From Xiphydria camelus (Eukaryota; Arthropoda; Insecta; Hymenoptera; Xiphydriidae), in contig OY783194.1 of NCBI GenBank assembly GCA_963678675.1, positions 26,576,278 to 26,640,277 of the forward strand: a stretch of 64,000 nt of DNA, in the 5' to 3' direction. Under the pieces are notes generated by a model. The model ran no database searches. It was not told the DNA's origin and was given only the letters and a program-made list of their open reading frames with translations. The translations under genes were made by a program, and so were the position numbers. Each line of letters opens with the position of its first letter. Position 1 is the first letter of the stretch. Positions 39,948 to 51,600 of this stretch are shown here, one piece after another.

Positions 39948-42625
39948 TCGCGCGGTCTTTTATCGCACCTGCATGACGCGAAACACGCGCAACGGCCCGT
40001 CTATCTGCACTGACACGTTCGCGGTACGGTACCGGAATATAGCTACGCTCCGTCGTATATAAAGTACGCGCGGGATGTTCGAGAAAACACGTAAAAACGC
40101 GCGCAAGACTCGCGAGCGTGATGAAAATGCGCGCGGAACAATATAGCGTCTGTATATAAGCTTCGCCCATAAAAACCTGTACGACGGCGCGTAGGTACTC
40201 ATGGCGACAGGTGTCGACGTGTAAAATAGGCGCGCGAATACCAATATTCGTACGGCGATGGGTAGGTATGCGAGCATGATGTGTACACGAAGGCTTTCCA
40301 GCTTCGAGATCGCGCATGTGTGTGGAGGAGGATTCATAATCGGGGCTTTTCTCTGCGCGCGGTTATTGCTGCGTGGATGTGACAGTGCTTGTTCACTTCT
40401 TTTCTACACGGTAAAAAGTTCTGCGGTGTGGACCACATATAGATCATTTTTGGTGTTGATACACTGAGAAAAATAACTTGGTTAAAGCGACATAACACAT
40501 CTGGTATGAGTTTAGTTATTCTAACCAAAATACTAGTAAGTTAAACGAAATATCAAGTTATTCCAACTAGGTACTTGTTTAGTTATTACAACTACATGTC
40601 TGGTTATTCCAACCAAGAAATGGTCAGTTTTACCAAACACACAGATGGTGGATCCATATTTTACCAAACGGTTTGGTTATGAACTCCAGGATTTTGATTA
40701 AATTAACCAAATTATTTTTCTCGGCCTAACAATGGTGTAAGATTGAATGACACCAGATGTGATACATAATGGTATTAAAAATTAACGCTACTTTTTTTTT
40801 ACTGTGTATGCGTGACCAAATACCTCAATTAATACTGAAATATCGGGTAATATTAAAATTGCATTGGAATATAACGATTCTCGTCATTAGTCAAAGTATT
40901 TAATTTCCAAATCGCCGCGTCATCGTATTTCAAGAATTTTCTTTCACAGGCAAACTATTCAGAATTGCAGCGAACATTTTAACAATTTCCAGTTCACCTC
41001 CTCTCACATTCTCCGTAACTCGTTAACCAACGTAAACCGCCCTTAACGAGCAGGTAACCGGTACGACCGCGGTACATTTACCGATCTCCACGTCGCGGTC
41101 TACACACATCCCCCGGTTTCTATCTTTCCACGAATAACGCGTGTAGCGATAATGACGCTGCACTCGCTTCATCAACCGCGCAATCTAGTTTTCCCCAGAA
41201 ACGGATGAGATTTTCGGCGAAATGTACGAACCGACGTTATATGACGGGAAACGTGTCGGGAATCGATCGGTACCTTCAGGAGACTAGAAACCGAAGCGGG
41301 CGCGCTGCACGCTCGCGTTTCCACCGCGCGATGGCGAAAAATACGGCGGGATGGGATCGTTTGTCACGTTTATCGCAGTGGCACGCCCCTTTTGTACCTA
41401 ATGTCCGCACCATTCAGCAAGGTATACGCCGACTTCGCGATCCCTCGTACGGGACGCGTTGCATATCCGCGGGCGATCGCGTTCGACGTCGTTATTTCGC
41501 GGTCAAAAGGAAACGGCACACACGTACTCGCCGCTCGCTCCGCCGAAATTCTTCGCTGCTTTTGCCTCGTTCTTTCGCGGAGGATTCGACATTCTTGTTA
41601 GGGATCGAGGGGTGGAAGAGGTAGCGTCGAGAGACGAGCATCGCAGGAATTTCATTGGATTCTTTTGCCGGTATCGGTCGACGACGAACGGCTGACGTAC
41701 GGACTGTGTGCGCGCAACGGGGAAATGCGGGGTTGACTAACCGGGAATGTTTACGGTAGCCGGAGTGCGGCAACTGCTGGAATGTCTTATAGCCCGTGCT
41801 CGGCTTTTCACGGATACGAATACCCTTGCGCGCCGGGAAAGATATTCGCTTGACTTGGAATTTAGTTAACCTTGATAGCAGTTTAATGGCATTGACGTTT
41901 AAAGTCTGGTGTGGCGGTGGTTTAATTCTATAGAAAAACGGAGGCGAGTCATCCACTTTCCGTTTTCCCTTGGGAGAGATCGGGGAGAAGTTATTCGAAC
42001 AATGTCTATTACTCGTATTCGTTCCTTTCTTATTTGCATTTATTATTGTATTGCACTTTCCGACCTTCCTTGTTATTAGGCCGGAGTACGTAAGCGGTGG
42101 AGATACTCTGAAATCCCCGCTAGGAGTTGGAGAAAAGGGTGGAGAGCGGGAGGTTGGAGAGGGACTGGTTCATACCACCTTCCTCTAACTTTCTCTCCTA
42201 TGATACAATTCAATAGTTCGTTTCGATGTTTTTTTCTTCTTTGATATCCTGGCCAATTAGAAAGCGGTTTCGCTAATTAAGTAAACCATCATTAAAAGTC
42301 ATTCTGGTCGAGAAAAATAACTCGGTCAATTTAAACAAAATCCTGGAGGCCATAACCAAACTGTTTGTTTAAGTATGTACCCTCCATTCGTTTCACTAAA
42401 TTATCCATTTTCTGGTTAGAATAACTACACGGACAAAAATAAATCATAGCGTTTACAAAATTTTTGGTACATTTCGAGACAAGGCCAATTTATCGTTACG
42501 ATAATTACAATTTTATTAAAAATGATGGTCAAACTTGTAGAAATTGCAAGCGTTGCTGTAATATTTACTAAAATTGTAGTTATCGTATCGATAAATTGGC
42601 CTTGTCCCGAAATTTAACACAAACT

Positions 42626-42658
<33 letters not shown>

Positions 42659-45600
42659 TGCTACGATTTATTTTCTCCCGTGTAGACAAGTAGTTAGAAT
42701 ATTTAAACATGTAGTTAGAATAACTAAATATTTGGTTCAACTCACTGATATTTTAATTAGAATTACTAAATTCGTTTAACCAGATGCGTTTTGTCATTTT
42801 AACCAAGTTATTGTTCTCAGTGATCGATTCGATACAAATATTCGTACTTCTCCCTGAAGTACCGCTACAGGTACGATATAGCGTGGTTAATTTCGAAAAG
42901 GAGCTAAGTGACGGAATATTCGTTCTCCTCCGGTGAATTTCAGAGGAGTGACACATTCCTCGACTACTATAGCTTTCCCCCTTTCCGTCAGCGTCACTTG
43001 GCTGCCTTTCCGATGCTCTGTCTTTGCAGCGACAGCCTCTATCTAAGCATTCATCTCCCTCTCTATCCGCCTAACGTATCTTTAGAAAGTACATATAGGC
43101 GAGTAGACGGGCACGTGTAACTCGATACCTACCGCACGTGTGCGATAATGGAGGAGGAATTTATAAAGTAGAGCCAAGGTGAGAGGAGGAGCACTTTACG
43201 AATATCATCGAGCATTTCAGACCTACCGCCCTCTAAGTACATTATGTATGCTATAAACACGAAAAGGTAGACGCGTTCGGTAAACTCACCCTATTGGGTG
43301 TGGATCGGCTTTCTGATGGCGGTTATATAAGGTATCTCGCGGATCTACTCGAGGCCGTCCTCCCGGTCGCCTGGAGTGGTTGCCGGGAGGGCTGAGGCGC
43401 AAACCTCGCGCGATATTTGATTAACGGCTCCTGCGGAACTGGATTATCCTTCCGGCGGACGCGAGATGAAAACACGGTATTGACTCACCGAAACGCTGTG
43501 TATAATCAAGATATACGGCTTGGATTGTAAAAAATGTATACTACTTTCAATTATATGTAGGTATATGACAATTTTTATATTTAATACGGAATTGTGTACA
43601 TATTTCTGTAGAGAGGACGTTAAAAACAGCTATCCGAGTAAAAATGACGCGAGAATGATTATTTTGAAACGCGAGAAGAAAATTTGCCAATTACAAGCTC
43701 GTGTTGGCTCACAGGCCAACTAAATATATAATTATCCCAACAAATATATAATTAAAGTAACTAAAATTTAGTTGAGGTGACTAGATATAGTTAGCTGCTA
43801 AAACTCTTGTTGAGACAAACCAACTCGGATTAATTTAACAAAGTAATGAAGTTTAATTATTGGTACATGTATATCAACAAAACGATTGTTATTAAATGAA
43901 ACGAACAAACTTAGTTATTCCAACTATATGCAATGCAATCCAACTGGATACACAATGATTAGTGACGAAATTGAATCTTCAACATAAACCATTTAGTTGA
44001 AACAACTAAATTTTTTTCTCAGTAAATTACGTCATTTTTATTTGAGGGTGTATAACGACGATGACCGCTTTCGAAGGGCAAAAGATTAAAGGAAAAACGT
44101 AAATAAGTGTTGTGTCAATCGCCTAACGATTTATTATTTCCCATTATCAAATTCTTCGCCATGCATCGAATCTTTTCTGACGAATTATCGAAAGGAAACG
44201 ATCGCAGTGACCGCTCCAGAAACAAGCGGATAAAAAAGAGGGGACGAAGAGGGTAAAAGAGTTAACGAACACGCCGGCCGCCATTAGAAAAATCCTCTTT
44301 CGTCACGACTCGAAGGTAACGAGGCCCGGGATGATTACGATGGAAAAAGCAAGAGTCCGCCCTTTAATTAAACTCTACATAGGTACATTTCTGCCGTCCC
44401 CCTCCGCACGAACGCGACCGCGCACGACCTCTCGGACGCTTTATATTCTCGAATCCTTCTTGCCGCTCGTTTTTCTCTCGGTCGTCTTCCGCGGAACTTT
44501 TCAAGTTTTGTTCTGGCGTCGCCATTGCCGCCGCTGGCGCGCACTTGTCCGCGTTACGTGCAGTAAAGTTGCGCGGCTCCGAGATCCATTTTCGACAGAA
44601 AGCGGGCCTCTAATTGAAAGCCAGCTAGTTAGGCGTTTCCTGCCATAACTCGCTCTGTCTCTCTGGCAAGACCCTCGCGCGCGGCGCAGTCCCGTTTACG
44701 AACAAGTGATTACTTCGCTTTCGACGATGAAACGAGATCTGTGGGGTGGGGGTGCAGGGCGAAGTTGTACGAACATAAAGACATCTGTGGCGAATCGCGA
44801 GGTAATGTCGTGCTTTTCGGTATATGTATGGATGGTGCGATCGAGCCGAAAAATCAAAAAGGATGGGATTTTTCTTTTACGCGGTGTCTGTGACCTTATG
44901 ATGACCGAAATACCTATATTGAAAAAAAAACAATTTAGTTGTCTCAACCAAATTGTTTGAGTTGAAGGTTAAATTTCGTCAAACTAGCCATCGTGTGTTT
45001 TGTTGGACTTTATAAATATACGTAGTTGGAATAATTAATTTTGTTACCGCTTCATTCGATAAAATTCGCTTTTTCGTATATTCGGTATAATAGATGGAAA
45101 TCAATTTAACTTCACTGCTTTGTTAAATCAATCCGGGTTATTTTTCTCGGGGGGGGGGGGGGGGGGGGGGGTATAGAGGATTTATATTTCACCGAATGGT
45201 TTAATCATCGTCTCCAGAATTTAGGTTCAATTGACCAAGTTATTTTTTTGCCATAAGAACTTACGCGATAATTTGAATTAATAAATCAAACAATTATTCC
45301 ATGACAAGGAATACATTCAAAACATTAGAGAGTATTGGATAAGTACGACACGAGACGTAAAAAGCAAGAAATAAATACCACTTTACAATTAGTAGCAGTA
45401 CCAGTCCGGCAGCGAAATGCGAAAGGACGTCAATTTCCTAACGAGTCTGCACGGCCAGCCGTAAAGTCGAGAGTAATAAAGGAAGGCAACCACTCGTTAA
45501 CGCGGAGAAAACAAGACTCGAAGTTATCGTCGTTCATTACCGATAGACCCGAGTGTATCTCCTGCTCGTCGTGAGAAGTACACACTTAACCATATTTTTC

Positions 45601-48600
45601 GCTACTATACCGCGGTAACAAGCGTTTCCTCGCGACCAGACGCAACGAGGAACTTTCAGGCGCGCATTTATCAAGGGATTAAAAGCCAGGAGGGTCGAGC
45701 AGCCCCGAATGCTGAGATCTTATAGGTACCTGCCCCGTTTCGGGAAGGTTACGCGGACAACGATTTGTTTGCGTCGCAATAATAATTAGCAGCGACGCCT
45801 CGCCCCTCGTCGTCGTATATATATATTTGCGAAAATTAGGCCCCGATGGGGTGAGTGCGATATCGCAAATATTACGAGGGCGTCAAGCCGAGTTTGGACT
45901 CGGTGGGCGAACGAAGCCGGAAATAAAGCGGCGATTCTTTCGCGCGTCGGAATAATAAAACTCGATTCGAGAAATCGCGTATAATGACCCGGCCCCAGCC
46001 TCGCCGCACCTCGCTTCACCTTCCGCGGAACTCCCAAAACCCCGGTGGTAACTACCGCGAGGCTCTCTCCGGTGAGCTATGCTTTTAATTAGGTCTCTGA
46101 ATTATTTCTGTCGGGTTGGGATTAATATATAGAACATATCTCCGGGGCCGCTTACGTCGTCGGCTCGCCGGCAAACGGCCTTTATTCCGATTAAATGGCT
46201 CGACCAATCGGTTCCGAACTTTTCTCGATTTACGATCGGACGCATTTCATCAAAACGAACCGCCGATTTAATCTAGCGAAGCACGAAGTGCGCTCTCGCA
46301 CCCGAAACGATGGAAATAATTCGACTTTAGAGTTTTAATCGTCCTCCGCCCCCCTTTCGGTCATTTTGAACTTCGAATTAGAGATTTTACGATCTATCGT
46401 AGAACTTTTACCTTGGCTCCTTTCGTCCATTCTCGCATTCGTCGAAGGATTTCCCAATTCGTTGTGTGTCGAGGGTGAAGAATCTTTACTGTTGCATCCA
46501 GTGGCGCTGTGACTCGAGCTCATTTTTAGGAATTTGTACAGAAGGCATATTCCTATTTACTGCTTATGTGCAGTTCGACTAACATAAACTACAATTCAAC
46601 TGATAGAAATTCCTATGTAAATAGATATTATATCTAGTATATCTGTCTAGTTGTAAACAGTAGGTAAATGAAAATGTGTCTGCTGTACAAATTCTTGAGA
46701 ACGAGCTCGAGTCTCAGCGCCACTGGATGGAGCAGTAAAAATTGCTGGTTTCTTTTTTTCCGCGTGTCAGTTTCGAGCAAAATGGAAATTAGGATGAATT
46801 TATTCCGATTCTCAAACTCGAGTTTATATACTGCACATGTTTGAATACCGAAAAAATGTTATAATAACAGACGATGATAATTAATAAATATTTGCGGAAG
46901 CCGAAAATGTGCCCCTGTATGTCCTCCAGTTTATCTCACTCGACGAAAGTTTACATTGGCACGGCTTTTTGGGATTGATTACCTACGGCGCTTGATTACC
47001 CTGTACGCACAAGCGAAAATTCCAATCCGATACAGTCCATTTCGCGCGCCGTAACGAACTGCAGAAACAGCCGCGGACCGGCTGACCGACCAGTTGCAGT
47101 TACCTCTAATCCGAACGTATTCGCGGCTCAGCGGGCTGCGCGAAAGATACATTTTTCACAATTAATCACGGAATGGACTTTCGCAACTCGAGCGCGCGGT
47201 TGCCGTCGTATATTTCACTAAAACGGGAGCTTCTGTTCTTGCTACAATTGTGCGCTGATGTTTGAAGCGCGAAACGAGGATGGAATTTTTATTTGCGGAA
47301 AAAGAATGAGAGCAGAAAGTGTAGCTCGGGCTTTACCACGATATAGAGATATATATCGCGTGTTTATTCGGTGTACGTACGAAGACGGATACTGAAAAAT
47401 ATTTGCTGGAAATTAGTCACGCTTTGGAAGTACTGTACGAGGTGCAGTGTTCAAAAAATAAGTTTCCCTATTTCTCTTTATCATACCTGCACAGAGAAAA
47501 AAATTAGTTAGATCTACTAAAAATTACTTGCAGGGTAGTAAGTAATTATTTATTTGCATCAATTAAATGTTTTGATATGTTAATTAAATATCTCTTCCTT
47601 ACAATTGTGTGGAAAAGTACACAGAGAGAAGGGATTAGTAAAAAATCATGGGAATGTGGCTAGGAATTTTTACAGTTATCTTAGTAACAGGACTCCTCGA
47701 GATGAAACAGTGAAGTTTTTAATACACCATAGCGTACTTTTTACAGTTCGTAATAGTATAAAAGTTAGTTTATACGGTGAAATTTACTAATCTCTTGTTA
47801 ATATATGTCGGGTTTTTACGGATTTATATATGGAAAAAAATTAATGGTCGAATTTACAAAGTTTATGGTAAATTTCGAGGTAAGGCCAATTTATCGTTAC
47901 GATAACTACAATTTTAGTAACAATTACAGCAACGCTTACAACTTCTATAAATTTTACTATATTCCGAAACTTATCACAAACTTTGTCAATGCTACGATTT
48001 ATTTTGTTCCGTGTACTGTTACGAACTTTAAAAAGTAAACTGTATCTATTAAAAAATTCACTGTTTCACCACAAGTAGCCTTGTTACTGAGATTAACTGT
48101 AAAAATTACGAAATCCTTTTTCTCTATGTTCGTGATTGCAAGGAAGAAATATTTAATTAATATAAAAAAATGTAATTTATGTAAATAAATAATGACTTGT
48201 GACGCCGCAAGTAATTTTTTGCAGATCCAACTGATTTTTTCTCTCTGTGTGCACAATATAATTTTCCCATAATCAGAGCTCTGATTTAACCGATTACGAG
48301 ATATTTCCACACGAATAAATAAACGTCAGTGCAGATACGTCGTCTGTAATATAGATGTGCTCCCGATTAAACTGCACATTATTTATTTAATCGTTTAGTG
48401 TCTAAAGTAACGATTGGATGAATTAATACGAACTCCAGTTTTTTTGTTGTCCCCGCAACCACAGCAACCGCTTGTCACAGGAACGAATCCGTAATGAGAT
48501 CGTCACACGTGTGCGAGTTGCAGAATCACTTTCAAATTACTTTTCAGCGAAATTCAATTATCCTCCTGTCGGAAGGCACGCGCGAAAAACCTGCCCATTC

Positions 48601-51600
48601 GTCCGAACGCGAAGGCGTGCGTGTCCGATGCGCAGTATGATGAAATTGGATCATTGCGAATGCAATTGATTTAATTATCAAATTATCATACTGCAAAACA
48701 CTTTTCGGTCGCAGCGCTATTTTCGTTTGTAATTAGTTCTGTAATTACATTTTGTTAATTTGACGTTTCGAAACGAAGCGCGATAGAAAAAAGGTTCGAA
48801 TATTTCTATCATCGGAATTTTTCAATCGATTAACGCGATCAATAAAGCTGCACCTCCATACGCGTCGCGATACGGATGAACGCTTTTCGCGCTTTCGAGT
48901 GTAAGTTATTTACGCATGCACGGATGTGAATTATTCTGCGTGACTAGATCTACCACGTATATATCTCCACGTATAATTGCATCTAGCGCGTAAGTAATGC
49001 CTTTGCGAATCACCCGGAAACTCATGCCGCATTTGTTTGCATGCTTGCGAAATGTTAACCAATTAAGCTTCATCCTATTTCTCAAATGTATTCATTCGTT
49101 TTACGCCACATTAAATTCGTAGTTGCTCAGAGACTGAAGTCTTTGTTTTTGTATTCTAATATATTCCGTCGTGCCTTAAATTTGGATAATTTCAAAACTG
49201 AGTCGTAAGATGACATACGATAAGTAGAAATAATTTTCAGTTTAATTTTCGATCTATGAAAAATAGATCGACATACCAAAAACGGTCATTTATCGTAATA
49301 TATAGGTAGATCGCGCGCGCGATTCATCACGCGCCAAATCCATAATTTACGATTTTCTGAATTCCCCTTTTCACGCGCGCGCGTTTTATGTATATCTATT
49401 ATACATATGAGGCTAAACTTACTCGCCAGGAAAGAAAATCGAATCACTATTATCTCATTATCTATGAGCTTTTGACTCATATTTGTACCTATAATACTTT
49501 TTTGAAAATTATTTTTTTTATATAAGATAAAGTCATACCGATGTAGGCCAAAAGTTCATAAATAATGAGATAATGGTGACTAAAGTTCCCTTCCTGGCGA
49601 GTAAGCTTAACGTTATATGGTATACATATACGAGTATATATATATGTGCAAAGCGGATCGAGGATTGTACCACAGGAATGAATTCTCTTTGTGCGAACCA
49701 GGTACCCATATCGCGTGCACTTTATGACGCAAAAGTAAAGACTGTTATTTAACCAATGTCCACAAGTAAGTTCCATTATCTCCCGCAGTAATTGAACAAA
49801 TTTAAAAAATGACGAGACCTGCGCTCAGTTAGCCGCCTTGCGCCGAGTTACGAAGATAAGGTATTCTCGCGGGTAGGAGTTTGTGAGAGAAAAATGCTTC
49901 ATAATTTATTAATCGATATTTCAAAAAGAGGATACGTATTCTATAAATGCCGCTGTTTTACACTAAGAAAAAAATGTAGTAGGTTTGATTAAATTAACGG
50001 TCACGAACGGGGAAACGCAGACTTAATTACTTGAACTAATAATAATAATAGTTGTTGTTGTTGTAACCAAATTATATAAATCAAGTAACCACATCGGCGT
50101 TTTCCTACCCGTGATCTCCAGTTTAGTCAAATCTAAACTAAGAGAAATATTTACTAGTGCCACAAAAATTTCTTCTTCAATCCAGGATCAAGCTACGGTT
50201 TTCTTCGTGCAAGAAAATATTTAATAGGTTCACGTAATCCTTTTTTTCGCACAGAAAGAATTTCTTGTCTCAACGAAGATATTCTTAAGTCAAAAATATA
50301 TTATTCGATCAAGAATCTGCATTCTGCTTAAAAATTGTTAAGATCATGCGCTCTCGGTTAAAAAATGTTTGTTTGATACTAACAATTATTTCTCTTAGAG
50401 AGTATACTAATTTTTTCCTCCGTATATATATTTACGAAAACACGTTTTCATAATTTCTTCATCTCGTTTACATCATTTAAGTATTACATGTAGACACTCG
50501 CGCGCGCACAAATGATTTACGGTACCGTGTCGGTCGATACGAAAACTCGTTACTCTCTCTCGCGCCGAGAAAGATTATCTTCGAGTTACGCGAGAAGACA
50601 CATTCGAGGAAGAATCGTGCTTGACTAAAGTTAAATTGTATGACGGAGAGAGCCGTACGCGAGACTGTCGCGAATATTGTCCCGTAGGATAGTGTGCTAC
50701 TCGTCCCCGGGGTGGAAATCTCGCTCCTCGAATTTTCATTTCCCGGTTCCTCATCCTCCCCCGGAGCTACACGTGAGATATATAATAATAATTAAACGAG
50801 ATCTCAGAGATGTGACACTCGGCGAGGCGAATATCATGCGAGATGGGGCAAGCAGGCGTTTGATATCCGAATGAGGCGAATAAAATTGAATTTTTTTCTC
50901 TCCGTTCCTCCGTACAATTTTGGAACTCCTTAACGACACCTCATCCGCATTTTCTTCGTCGTCGTCCCCCGTTTTCAGGGGAACGTGAAACGTGAAAATT
51001 TCATCGTTCGTCTTTGCAGAATCTCGGTCAATTAAACCTCGTTAGGCTTATTTCTATCTCTCATTCAGATGTACATCGTTGCGAAGGAAAATTTCGCTAG
51101 TGTATTTTGGTTTTTACTTTGATAAATTGAGCGCGTAATTACCGTCGGTGAGAAATTAAATTCACAATTTATTACACGAAATGTGTGTGTGTGAAACACG
51201 GCATTCGGTTGAAGAAAGTGAAACGAAGGAGAATATTCCCGAGAACGTTATTTTTCTCGACGAACGGTATTAATTTAACATAAGTTAATATTTATTGCCC
51301 CTAGGTAATATTTTTTTTCACTCACACGAGAGATGCTCGAACTCCGAGTAGCTTCATATCTAGTCATTTCCCATCCGAGATAATAGGGATTTCTCTTGTC
51401 CGTGGAGGATTTTATTCGCCGGCGAATCCGACGGAATTGGAATGATTCTTTTTTCTCCAACCGCTCGCTCTATTCATGCAAATTGCGTATTTTTCGTTGG
51501 TATTCCCGTATTTGATCACAGAAGTAGAAATGAATTTGAGGCGCATCGGTCTGTTCTCCGGATCAGTAGTCCGCGTAGAGATGGTTCGTATACCTACAGA

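Larger units (their letters stand above)
47490..48250. mobile_element. I-family element, split by an H element
   Basis: CACAGAGAAAAAAATTAGTT to AACTGATTTTTTCTCTCTGTG-like end. The I interior stops after TTACAATTGTGTGGAAAAGTA and resumes at TGATTGCAAGGAAGAAATAT, exactly as expected from the intact copy at 23628-23856. Confidence 0.83.

Noticed and set aside
39519..40013. Open frame of 164 codons ending in Ser-Leu repeats
   Set aside because: It is exon d read through its donor into the CT microsatellite. The true exon ends at 39810.
39829..40317. Opposite-strand frame with a long Arg-Glu repeat
   Set aside because: Artefact of the CT/GA tract read on the other strand.
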